A DNA stretch of 6,889 bases from EsbW-18 sp964634615. GTDB lineage: Bacteria > Patescibacteriota > Minisyncoccia > Phycocordibacterales > EsbW-18. The notes beneath the pieces are model-generated. The model was not told where the DNA came from, did no database searches, and worked only from the letters and a program-made list of their open reading frames with translations. The position numbers were made by a program, and so were the translations under genes. Location: assembly GCA_964634615.1 (NCBI GenBank), contig CAZWLQ010000031.1, positions 1 to 6,889 of the forward strand, in the 5' to 3' direction. Each line of letters begins with the position of its first letter. Positions within the stretch are counted from its first letter, which is position 1. Positions 1 through 6,381 of the stretch are shown here, one piece after another.

Positions 1-95
1 TGTGCGAGGGCGTAGTTTTGGAGGTAAGGAAGAAAAAGAGATTGTTCTTTTTCTTCTGAGACCGACAAAACGGGAGCCCGGATTTTATCCACCAT
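1..95 (-). CDS. Possible 5' end of an unknown gene, cut by left edge
   Basis: An open minus-strand frame begins at an ATG at 95-93 and stays open to the window edge, giving about 31 residues beginning MVDKIRAPVL. An in-frame TAG lies further upstream, so this ATG is the first plausible start. No Shine-Dalgarno sequence is visible. A weak minus-strand promoter can be drawn about 60 bases upstream of the ATG (TTGCGA, 16-base spacer, TATTAT near 149-154). I do not recognise the protein. Another minus-strand frame is also open over the same bases, so the reading is uncertain. If real, the gene would be divergent from the acidic-protein gene. Confidence 0.25.
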   Translation of the reverse strand, partial: MVDKIRAPVLSVSEEKEQSLFLPYLQNYALA

Positions 96-234
96 GTGGT
101 CCGAACGTTGCCGTTGTACGTACTCATACAACCAACAAACGCTTTTCTATAATACGTTTTTTTCTTGGTTTCGCAATGAAGTATGACAGGACAGTTTTCT
201 CCACCTGTACAGCTAGCGTCTGTCTGATGTGCGC

Positions 235-240
235 TATAAT
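235..240 (+). promoter_or_regulatory. Candidate -10 box upstream of acidic-protein gene
   Basis: A perfect TATAAT lies 76 bases upstream of the ATG at 317. No good -35 hexamer sits at 16-18 bases. A second weaker possibility is TTGTTA at 273-278 followed 18 bases later by ACTAAT at 297-302, which would start transcription just before the ATG. Which one is used cannot be decided from sequence. Confidence 0.35.
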
Positions 241-282
241 TACAGAGCAGTCCACGAGAGTTCTTTTAGTAGTTGTTAATTT

Positions 283-302
283 ATTAGTAGATTCTTACTA
301 AT
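283..302. repeat. Small inverted repeat before acidic-protein gene
   Basis: The arms ATTAGTA (283-289) and TACTAAT (296-302) are perfect reverse complements around a 6-base spacer. The repeat ends 14 bases before the ATG at 317 and overlaps the weaker candidate promoter, so it could be an operator or a short 5' UTR hairpin. The AT-rich context means chance is possible. Confidence 0.35.
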
Positions 303-316
303 CTCTCATTACACCT

Positions 317-1156
<840 letters not shown>

Positions 1157-1165
1157 AGCAAAGAG

Positions 1166-1183
1166 TTCGCGGACAGACGCGAA
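1166..1183. repeat. Short hairpin after acidic-protein gene
   Basis: TTCGCG (1166-1171) and CGCGAA (1178-1183) pair around a 6-base loop, ten bases after the TAG stop and directly before the main terminator stem. It may add 3'-end stability to the acidic-protein transcript or lie in the 3' trailer of the tRNA transcript. It has no T-run on the plus strand. Confidence 0.35.
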
Positions 1184-1187
1184 AAAA

Positions 1188-1215
1188 CAAAAACTCCCCG
1201 CGTGGGGAGTTTTTG
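1188..1215. terminator. Bidirectional Rho-independent terminator
   Basis: A 12-bp perfect stem pairs bases 1188-1199 with 1204-1215 (core CTCCCC/GGGGAG) around the loop GCGT. It is flanked by A-runs on the left and T-runs on the right, so it can end both the plus-strand acidic-protein transcript and the minus-strand tRNA transcript. It starts 32 bases after the upstream stop codon and ends four bases from the CCA end of the tRNA. Confidence 0.85.
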
Positions 1216-1219
1216 TGTA

Positions 1220-1295
1220 TGGAGCCAACGGTCGGGATTGAACCGACGACCCCCGCTTTACGAAAGCGGTGCTCTACCAACTGAGCTACGTTGGC
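1220..1295 (-). tRNA. tRNA-Thr (anticodon CGU)
   Basis: The minus strand folds into a complete 76-base cloverleaf. The acceptor stem is GCCAACG/CGTTGGC (7 bp), bases 8-9 are TA, and the D stem is GCTC/GAGC with an 8-base loop. The anticodon stem is CCGCT/AGCGG with loop TTCGTAA, giving anticodon CGT, which reads ACG (Thr). The variable loop has 5 bases, and the T stem is GTCGG/CCGAC with loop TTCAATC. The discriminator is U and the 3' CCA is encoded in the DNA (1222-1220). There is no intron. The gene is convergent with the acidic-protein gene and divergent from prfB. A CGU anticodon reads only ACG, so other Thr tRNAs must be encoded elsewhere. Confidence 0.95.
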
Positions 1296-1369
1296 ATATG
1301 TGCCTGCTTGCACAAGACAAAGTACAACAAAATAGGCCTAAAATCCAGCACGTTTGGAGGTACGCATTC

Positions 1370-1378
1370 TGCTATAAT
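1370..1378 (+). promoter_or_regulatory. Extended -10 promoter of prfB
   Basis: The sequence TGC-TATAAT is a perfect extended -10 element (TGN then TATAAT at 1373-1378). No good -35 hexamer sits at normal spacing, as is common with extended -10 promoters. The box ends 9 bases before the ATG at 1388, so transcription starting about 7 bases downstream would leave almost no 5' UTR. Confidence 0.65.
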
Positions 1379-1387
1379 CAATACATC

Positions 1388-2263
1388 ATGAACCCGGATA
1401 TCGAAGCGGAACTTTCGCGAATTGAAGCAGAAATGGAGCGCCCCGATTTCTGGAACGACAAAGAAAGCGCACAAGCGGTCGTCAAAGAATACCAAGACCT
1501 CAAAGCAAAAGTGGAAGGAAAGGATGTGTATGACCGCGGGGGCGCCGTCCTCACGGTGTTTTCCGGTGCGGGAGGCCTTGATGCAGAAGATTTTGGCGGG
1601 ATGCTCATCACCATGTATCTTGCGTTCTTTGCGCGAAAGGGATGGTCATACAGCGTGCTTCACGAAAACAGAAACGATCATGGCGGTGTTCGCAACATCA
1701 CCCTTGAAGTAAATGGGAAAGATGTCTATGGAACGATCAAGCACGAATCCGGTGTACACCGACTCGTCCGTATATCGCCATTCAATGCAAAACAACAACG
1801 TCACACGTCTTTTGCGATGGTCGAGGTGCTGCCAAAGTTTGATGCAGGGCAAACCGATATTCCAGAAAGTGACATTGAGGTGCAGTTTGCGCGCTCCGGC
1901 GGTCCGGGTGGTCAGAATGTGAACAAGCGCGAAACGGCGGTTCGCGTCGTGCACATTCCAACGGGACTTGCGGTGCACGTTGATACAGAGCGAAGTCAAG
2001 CGCAAAATCGTGCGGTAGCACTTTCCGTCCTCAAAGGAAAGCTGTATCATAAGGAGGAGGAAGAACGAAAGAAGCTTTCGCGAGGAATGTCGATTTCAGC
2101 AACGACAGACGCGGAATGGGGCAATCAGATACGATCATACGTCCTGCACCCGTATAAGCTCGTGAAAGATCACCGTACCGAGTACGAAACACGCAACGTA
2201 GAGAAAGTTCTTGAAGACGGCGAGCTCGATGACTTTATCGATGCCGCAAAGAATCTTACGTAA
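1388..2263 (+). CDS. prfB: Peptide chain release factor 2 (RF2), shortened domain 1
   Basis: RF2 recognises UAA and UGA in the ribosomal A site and triggers hydrolysis of peptidyl-tRNA. The 291-residue protein has the RF2 codon-recognition tripeptide SPF (130-132) and the catalytic GGQ (174-176) in GGPGGQNVNK. Their 44-residue separation is close to that of E. coli RF2. The usual RF2 is about 365 residues; the deficit is all before SPF. The region RPDFWNDKESAQA (18-30) matches the first part of domain 1, but the leading helix and the later domain 1 helices are missing. The family's programmed +1 frameshift site is absent and the frame is uninterrupted. The ATG at 1388 was chosen because any extension to 1202 would run antisense through the tRNA gene. 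No Shine-Dalgarno sequence lies at the right distance. It leads the classical prfB-ftsE-ftsX cluster, 62 bases before ftsE. The stop is TAA. Confidence 0.93.
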   Translation: MNPDIEAELSRIEAEMERPDFWNDKESAQAVVKEYQDLKAKVEGKDVYDRGGAVLTVFSGAGGLDAEDFGGMLITMYLAFFARKGWSYSVLHENRNDHGGVRNITLEVNGKDVYGTIKHESGVHRLVRISPFNAKQQRHTSFAMVEVLPKFDAGQTDIPESDIEVQFARSGGPGGQNVNKRETAVRVVHIPTGLAVHVDTERSQAQNRAVALSVLKGKLYHKEEEERKKLSRGMSISATTDAEWGNQIRSYVLHPYKLVKDHRTEYETRNVEKVLEDGELDDFIDAAKNLT

Positions 2264-2310
2264 CACAAACCATATACCGCGTAGTACGCATTCGTTTGTT
2301 ACACGGTACA

Positions 2311-2319
2311 TGCTATATG
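2311..2319 (+). promoter_or_regulatory. Candidate extended -10 promoter of ftsE
   Basis: TGC-TATATG repeats the TGCTATA core of the prfB promoter. The hexamer at 2314-2319 ends six bases before the ATG at 2326, so a start site at or next to that ATG is expected. The -35 region is poor. This spacing is part of why I prefer the ATG at 2326 to the one at 2317. Confidence 0.4.
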
Positions 2320-2325
2320 ACACAC

Positions 2326-3006
2326 ATGATTACCTTCGACAATGTTTCAAAAACATATTCCGACAGTTCCGTTGCACTTGAAGCAATTAGCTTTGCAATA
2401 GAACCCGCGGAGTTTGTTTCAATCGTCGGTCATTCGGGTGCGGGGAAGACCACACTCTTGAAGCTTCTGTTGGCCGAAGAGTATCCGAGCGAGGGCGCGG
2501 TGTTTCTTGGTGACCAAAACATTCACGTACTTTCAAAGGGCGATATCAGTGATTTGCGCCGAAGAATCGGGATGATTTTTCAGGATTTTCGTTTGTTACC
2601 ACACAAAACAGCATACGAAAATATCGCTTTTGCGATGGAAGCAGCAGGGCGACATGATGATGAGATTGAAAGTGATGTGCCGTACGCACTTGAACTTGTC
2701 GGTCTTGGCGAAAAGGCATGGAAGTTTCCTCATCAGATGTCAGGCGGTGAAAAACAGCGTCTTGCGATTGCTCGTGCGATTGTGAACCAGCCGGACGTGC
2801 TTGTTGCTGACGAGCCAACAGGGAACCTTGATCCATTGAACACCTATGAAGTCATTCAGATTTTGAAGAAGATCAATGACCTTGGCACAACAGTGCTTTT
2901 AACAACTCACAATAAGGGTGTTATTGATAGTCTCGGCAAACGCGTGATTACGATGGAAAAAGGACGCATTGTACGTGACGATAAAGAAGGACGGTATGTT
3001 TTGTAA
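2326..3006 (+). CDS. ftsE: Cell division ABC transporter ATP-binding protein FtsE
   Basis: FtsE is the cytoplasmic ATPase of the FtsEX complex, which acts at the division site and transmits ATP hydrolysis through FtsX to control cell-wall hydrolases. The 226-residue protein has all ABC motifs in order: Walker A GHSGAGKTT (35-43), Q-loop Q86, signature MSGGEKQR (138-145), Walker B VLVADEP (158-164), D-loop GNLD (166-169) and switch His195 in TTHN. Length and the opening MITFDNVSK are typical of FtsE. ATG 2326 is preferred; ATG 2317 would add three residues (MTH), and a TTG at 2296 is unlikely. No Shine-Dalgarno sequence is visible. It follows prfB and precedes ftsX, which is the standard order, but the usual tight coupling to ftsX is broken by a 145-bp AT-rich spacer. 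The stop is TAA. Confidence 0.93.
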   Translation: MITFDNVSKTYSDSSVALEAISFAIEPAEFVSIVGHSGAGKTTLLKLLLAEEYPSEGAVFLGDQNIHVLSKGDISDLRRRIGMIFQDFRLLPHKTAYENIAFAMEAAGRHDDEIESDVPYALELVGLGEKAWKFPHQMSGGEKQRLAIARAIVNQPDVLVADEPTGNLDPLNTYEVIQILKKINDLGTTVLLTTHNKGVIDSLGKRVITMEKGRIVRDDKEGRYVL

Positions 3007-3014
3007 GCAAGCAC

Positions 3015-3140
3015 GAAATCCTAAATTCGAAATCCGAAACAAACTCAAATGTTCAAAATCCTAAATCAAAAACAAGATACTCCAATCCTTTTTTTGGATT
3101 TCAAATTTGCTTCGAATTTCGCGCTTCAAATTTCGAATTT
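3015..3140. repeat. AT-rich repeat-like island between ftsE and ftsX
   Basis: The spacer is built of variations on AAATTCGAAAT and GAAATCC. GAAATCC occurs at 3015-3021 and 3029-3035. AAATTCGAAAT (3023-3033) is the perfect reverse complement of ATTTCGAATTT (3130-3140). Near the middle AATCC (3084-3088) and GGATT (3096-3100) flank a T7 loop. CTTCGAATTTCG and CTTCAAATTTCG recur on the right side. It does not look coding. The overall palindromic layout suggests an interspersed intergenic repeat. A T-rich hairpin could also weaken read-through between the two genes. Confidence 0.55.
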
Positions 3141-3145
3141 ATAAC
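3140..3145 (+). promoter_or_regulatory. Candidate -10 box of ftsX
   Basis: TATAAC matches the -10 consensus at five of six positions and ends six bases before the ftsX ATG at 3152. It overlaps the right end of the repeat island by one base. No convincing -35 is present. It may provide ftsX with its own leaderless transcript. Confidence 0.4.
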
Positions 3146-3151
3146 AAATTT

Positions 3152-4078
3152 ATGTTTTGGACTTCAGTACAACGAATCATCAAGGCGGGCTTTGTAAATT
3201 TTTGGCGTAATGGGTTTGTTTCGCTCGCATCGGTGCTCATCATGATGGTGACACTCTTCACGCTTGGTTCAGTCATTTTTTCTGGCGCTGTTCTCAATGC
3301 GTCGCTCGAAGGTCTCCGAGAGAAGGTGGATGTAAACGTCTATTTCATGACCAACGCGCCTGAAAGCGATATTCTCGCGCTCAAGGGTTCACTTGAGAAG
3401 CTTCCAGAAGTTGCGCGCGTTGACTATGTCTCACGAGAAGAGGCGCTCACTAATTTTGAAGAACGACACCAAAGCGATCAAACGATTTTGAATGCGCTTG
3501 CAGAACTCGATGACAATCCACTGGGGGCAGTGTTCAACATCAAGGCACAACAAACATCACAATACGGGGCAATCGCCACATACCTCGAAGGCACGGGAGC
3601 TCTCGGCGCAGGAAATCAACAAATCATCGAGAAGGTGAATTACAACGACAACAAGCCGGTCATCGAAAAACTCTCGGACATCATTGATTCTGCAGAACGC
3701 CTCGGCTTTGCACTGTCGCTCATTCTCATTCTGCTTTCACTCATCATCACATTCAACACTATCCGCCTCGCAATCTACACTGCGCGGGAAGAAATTTCAG
3801 TCATGCGACTCGTTGGTGCGACAAAAATGTACGTTCGTGGACCGTTTGTTGTTGAGGGTGTGATGTACGGCGTTGCAGCGGCGATTATTGTTCTCGTGCT
3901 CTTCTACCCATTGACTCTTTGGATTGGACCATTCACTGAACGATTCTTTGGTGCAATCAATCTCTTCTCCTACTACGTCAGCAACTTCGGACAAATGTTT
4001 CTCCTCTTGATGGGCGCAGGCATTGTCCTCGGGGCGTTTTCAAGCTATCTCGCAGTAAGGCGATATCTCAAGATTTAA
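3152..4078 (+). CDS. ftsX: Cell division membrane protein FtsX
   Basis: FtsX is the membrane subunit of FtsEX; its extracytoplasmic loop passes a conformational signal to peptidoglycan hydrolases or their activators. The 308-residue protein has the FtsX topology: a short cytoplasmic start, TM1 at about 22-46, a large external domain at about 47-183 (with VNVYFMTNAPESDI and the V-x-x-V-x-Y-V-S-x-E-E-A pattern around 87-98), then TM2 about 184-207, TM3 about 234-256 and TM4 about 279-302. The segment TAREEISVMRLVGAT (210-224) after TM2 is the family's typical coupling region facing FtsE. ATG 3152 gives the normal start; an upstream TTG at 3107 would add 15 residues translated from the repeat island and is rejected. 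There is no Shine-Dalgarno sequence. No EnvC-like or M23 hydrolase gene is adjacent in this window. The stop is TAA. Confidence 0.92.
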   Translation: MFWTSVQRIIKAGFVNFWRNGFVSLASVLIMMVTLFTLGSVIFSGAVLNASLEGLREKVDVNVYFMTNAPESDILALKGSLEKLPEVARVDYVSREEALTNFEERHQSDQTILNALAELDDNPLGAVFNIKAQQTSQYGAIATYLEGTGALGAGNQQIIEKVNYNDNKPVIEKLSDIIDSAERLGFALSLILILLSLIITFNTIRLAIYTAREEISVMRLVGATKMYVRGPFVVEGVMYGVAAAIIVLVLFYPLTLWIGPFTERFFGAINLFSYYVSNFGQMFLLLMGAGIVLGAFSSYLAVRRYLKI

Positions 4079-4095
4079 GGGATGTCCGCTACGGG

Positions 4096-4107
4096 TAGGA
4101 TATCTCT
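4096..4107 (+). promoter_or_regulatory. Ribosome-binding-like or -10-like site before flavoprotein gene
   Basis: TAGGAT (4096-4101) lies six bases before the GTG start at 4108. Read as a ribosome-binding site, AGGA (4097-4100) has a good 7-base spacing. Read as a -10 box, it matches four of six consensus bases and has the same spacing as the other candidate leaderless starts in the window. The sequence alone does not decide between them, but it supports GTG 4108 as the start. Confidence 0.4.
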
Positions 4108-5364
4108 GTGAAAAAGACTGATCCAAAACTATGGGATGTGGTGGTCATCGGCGGTGGACCCGCAGGTATGATGGCAGCTGGCACTGCGGCAGAACGAGGT
4201 CTTTCCGTACTTCTCCTTGAAAAGAATAAAGGGCTTGGTGAAAAACTCCTGATTACCGGTGGAGGGCGATGCAACGTCACGAACGCAGAGCCCGATGAGC
4301 GCGCACTTCTCAAGAAGTACAAGGGGAATGACAAATTCCTCTTTTCGCCGTTCTCGCAGTTTGGTGTTAGAGAAACCATTGCATTTTTTAATACCCGCGG
4401 TATGGCGACAAAGGTTGAAGCGGAGAACCGGGTGTTTCCGACTTCTGACAGTGCGCGTTCTGTATGGACCGTACTCGTCGACTATATGAAAAAACACGGC
4501 GTTACCGTTCGTGCGACGAGTGCGGTTCAGTCTCTCACCAAAAAAGATGACATGATTGTTTCGGCACTCCTTGAAAACGGAACGGAGGTGCGTGGACGAT
4601 CGTTTGTTCTTGCAACGGGCGGCAAATCTCGCCCCGAGACTGGTTCAACAGGGGACGGATTTACATGGCTTAGAAAGCTCGGACATACCGTAAACGACAC
4701 CAACGCGTCGCTCGTACCGGTTGCGATTAAAGAATCATGGGTGAAGAAGCTTCAAGGTGTCACAATCCAAAAAGTAAAAATTACGCTTCTTGAGAATGGT
4801 CAGAAGCGTTTAAAGACAGAAGGAAAAATTCTCTTTACCCACTTTGGCGTGAGTGGTCCGACAATTCTCAATATAAGTCGCGATATCGGTGAAGCATTGA
4901 AGTACGGAAGTGGGAGCGTTGTACTCGCAATCGACCTTACCCCCTCGCTTGATCCCGGAGCATTGAATGAAAAACTCACCGAGCTTCTTCGTGGGGAAGC
5001 AAACAAGAAGATAAAGAATATGCTCGGCAAGCTTCTCCCGTCGGGCGCTGTTGAGGCACTCTGTGAACTTGCGGGCATCAATGTTGATACACCGGGGCAT
5101 AGCGTTACGCGCGATGAACGTCTTCGTTTGGCAAAACTCATAAAAGAACTCCCGCTTACGGTCTCGCACCTCTTGGGGCTGGGCAAAGCAGTGGTAACGT
5201 CTGGCGGTGTTGTGCTTACTGAAGTTGATACAAAAACTATGCGCTCGCGGCTCTTTCCGAATCTCTATCTCGTAGGTGACGTGCTCAATATCGACCGACC
5301 TTCAGGTGGCTACAGTCTCCAGCTTTGTTGGACGACCGGACGCGTTGCGGGCTTGTCTATCTAA
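4108..5364 (+). CDS. FAD-dependent oxidoreductase, HI0933/YhiN family (TIGR00275)
   Basis: This is a 418-residue flavoprotein of the HI0933-like family, often labelled aminoacetone oxidase family FAD-binding enzyme or NAD(P)/FAD-dependent oxidoreductase. The true substrate is not established for most members. Features visible are the FAD-binding GGGPAG (15-20) after the first beta strand, the family signature TGGGRCN (50-56), ENRVFP (106-111), ATGG (169-172), GKILFTHFGVSGP (239-251), SGGV (365-368), and the C-terminal FAD-contacting stretch LYLVGDVLNIDRPSGGY (386-402). Length is normal for the family and no key motif is missing. No signal peptide or membrane helix is visible, so it should be cytosolic. 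The start is GTG, 29 bases after ftsX, so it may be co-transcribed with ftsX. Its TAA stop (5362-5364) overlaps the TAG stop of the convergent kinase gene. Confidence 0.9.
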   Translation: MKKTDPKLWDVVVIGGGPAGMMAAGTAAERGLSVLLLEKNKGLGEKLLITGGGRCNVTNAEPDERALLKKYKGNDKFLFSPFSQFGVRETIAFFNTRGMATKVEAENRVFPTSDSARSVWTVLVDYMKKHGVTVRATSAVQSLTKKDDMIVSALLENGTEVRGRSFVLATGGKSRPETGSTGDGFTWLRKLGHTVNDTNASLVPVAIKESWVKKLQGVTIQKVKITLLENGQKRLKTEGKILFTHFGVSGPTILNISRDIGEALKYGSGSVVLAIDLTPSLDPGALNEKLTELLRGEANKKIKNMLGKLLPSGAVEALCELAGINVDTPGHSVTRDERLRLAKLIKELPLTVSHLLGLGKAVVTSGGVVLTEVDTKTMRSRLFPNLYLVGDVLNIDRPSGGYSLQLCWTTGRVAGLSI

Positions 5365-5744
5365 AAAAGATACTGTCCAAAAATAAGAATGCCTACGACG
5401 AGTGCGGTGATTGCAGAAATAAGAACTGCTGCAGCTGCGACGTCTTTGGTGTCGCGTGCGTAGGGGTGGTATTCAGGAGAGGTGAGGTCAATATCAATCT
5501 CAATTGCGGTATTGAATGCTTCAGCGGCGAGTACGACACCTCCAACAAGAATTAGGATAATCCACTCGATGTGCGATATGCCAAAATAGAATCCGAACGC
5601 GATGGCGACGACAAGTGCAACAACATGAATCCATGCGTTGTGCGTGGTTTTAAGGAATATCCACACTCCGCGTCCAGCGTGCACAAAACTTTTTGCACGC
5701 TTTATCAACGAAAAATTCTTTGCGTCGTTTGGTGTCCGTTCCAT
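5361..5744 (-). CDS. dgkA: Diacylglycerol kinase / undecaprenol kinase, DgkA type
   Basis: This small integral membrane kinase phosphorylates diacylglycerol or, in many Gram-positive-like bacteria, undecaprenol, feeding the lipid carrier used for cell-wall synthesis. The 127-residue length is normal. The family core is present: NAWIH (36-40), EAFNTAIE (75-82) with the conserved Glu and Asn, IDLTSPEYHP (85-94), and the KDVAAAAV motif (100-107). Hydrophobic segments lie at about 38-55, 60-76 and 104-124, fitting the three-helix DgkA fold. Substrate choice cannot be read from sequence; similarity of SPEYHP to Gram-positive homologues favours undecaprenol. The ATG (5744-5742) has no Shine-Dalgarno sequence but lies six bases downstream of a TATACT box. 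It lies 63 bases downstream of lexA on the same strand and overlaps the stop of the convergent flavoprotein gene. The stop is TAG. Confidence 0.9.
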   Translation of the reverse strand: MERTPNDAKNFSLIKRAKSFVHAGRGVWIFLKTTHNAWIHVVALVVAIAFGFYFGISHIEWIILILVGGVVLAAEAFNTAIEIDIDLTSPEYHPYARDTKDVAAAAVLISAITALVVGILIFGQYLF

Positions 5745-5750
5745 AGAGGA

Positions 5751-5779
5751 AGTATATCCAGCACTCAGTATATAAACAA
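5751..5779 (-). promoter_or_regulatory. Promoter of dgkA, leaderless geometry
   Basis: On the minus strand TTGTTT (5779-5774) and TATACT (5756-5751) are separated by exactly 17 bases. The -10 box ends six bases before the ATG, so the predicted transcription start coincides with the start codon. The -35 lies in the loop, and the -10 in one arm, of a long inverted repeat. Confidence 0.6.
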
Positions 5780-5796
5780 ACTGAATGCTGGATATA
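5753..5796. repeat. Long inverted repeat over the dgkA promoter
   Basis: Two 17-base arms (5753-5769 and 5780-5796) are reverse complements except at one position (5764/5785), and the loop is 10 bases. In minus-strand RNA the exception becomes a G-U wobble, so the stem is continuous. It lies just after the lexA stop (5810-5808) and overlaps the dgkA promoter. There is no T-run, so it is not a standard terminator. It could end or protect the lexA transcript, or act as an operator for dgkA. Confidence 0.7.
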
Positions 5797-5807
5797 GCAG
5801 GGACGAG

Positions 5808-6380
5808 CTATGCGCCATAGCGACGGATAACCGAGCGAACAACCGCAGCAACTTTTAATTCTTCGGTCGGGTAGATGTTCTTGTACTTTCGATTGCCGGG
5901 CTCAAGATAATATCCTTCGGCATTTTTCTTCAAATATTTAAGCGTCCAAGAACCATCGACTTCAGCCACGACGATATCGCCGAGCTTGTGTTTATCGGTA
6001 CGCTCAACCAAGACAAAATCGCCTTCAAAAATTCCAGCATCAATCATCGAGTCGCCTTTGACGCGGAGGATGTATGTTGCTTCGTGGTCGCGCACCAACC
6101 ACTCGTCAAGCGTTGTGGTGTCAAAAACCGCTTCTTCTGCAGGAGAGGGGATTCCTGCTTCGATGAGTCCGAGCATCTTCACTTCGCCAAAGAGTTTTGT
6201 GGGAGTAAGTCGGCCGATATGGTCTTTTGCGACAACGCCAGCGTCGAGGAGCTTCTCAACGACCTTGTAGACAGCGTTCTTCGAACGAAAGCCAAACAAC
6301 TTCATCATCTCTGAATAGGTTGGCATTCGTTTTTCACGTCCGTAGAAACGGTCGAGTTTGTCGCTGTAGTCTTGAAGCAT
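5808..6380 (-). CDS. lexA: SOS repressor LexA
   Basis: LexA represses DNA-damage genes and cleaves itself when stimulated by RecA filaments. The 190-residue protein has both parts. The N-terminal winged helix-turn-helix (about 1-60) includes LFGFRSKNAVYKVVEKL (28-44), close to the recognition helix region of E. coli LexA. The C-terminal S24 peptidase domain has the Ala75-Gly76 cleavage site in IEAGIP, catalytic Ser111 in GDSM and Lys148 in TLKYL. The Ser-Lys distance of 37 equals that of E. coli LexA, so self-cleavage should work. The ATG (6380-6378) lies one base after the stop of the preceding 64-codon gene, with no Shine-Dalgarno sequence, which suggests translational coupling. A palindromic SOS-type operator sits in the promoter of this two-gene unit, indicating autoregulation. 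The stop is TAG. Confidence 0.94.
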   Translation of the reverse strand: MLQDYSDKLDRFYGREKRMPTYSEMMKLFGFRSKNAVYKVVEKLLDAGVVAKDHIGRLTPTKLFGEVKMLGLIEAGIPSPAEEAVFDTTTLDEWLVRDHEATYILRVKGDSMIDAGIFEGDFVLVERTDKHKLGDIVVAEVDGSWTLKYLKKNAEGYYLEPGNRKYKNIYPTEELKVAAVVRSVIRRYGA

Positions 6381-6381
6381 T

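Noticed and set aside
148..153. Plus-strand TATAAT as promoter of the acidic-protein gene
   Set aside because: A perfect hexamer, but it has no -35 and lies over 160 bases upstream; the same bases overlap a better-placed minus-strand candidate, so neither use is supported enough to list.
2..301. Plus-strand open frame of 99 codons at the left edge
   Set aside because: No start context, no domain-like pattern and irregular composition; it overlaps candidate promoter sequences for the downstream gene.
1356..1360. GGAGG as the Shine-Dalgarno sequence of prfB
   Set aside because: It is 27 bases from the ATG and lies upstream of the extended -10 box, so it would not be in the transcript from that promoter.
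1202..1387. N-terminal extension of prfB by 62 codons
   Set aside because: It would run antisense through the complete tRNA-Thr gene and half of the terminator, and it does not resemble RF2 domain 1.
1296..1387. RF2 programmed frameshift site upstream of the prfB ATG
   Set aside because: No upstream frame encodes RF2-like residues and no CTTTGA-type slip site with a fitting Shine-Dalgarno sequence is present.
3107..3151. Upstream TTG start for ftsX
   Set aside because: The added 15 residues come from the repeat island; the ATG at 3152 gives the usual FtsX start.
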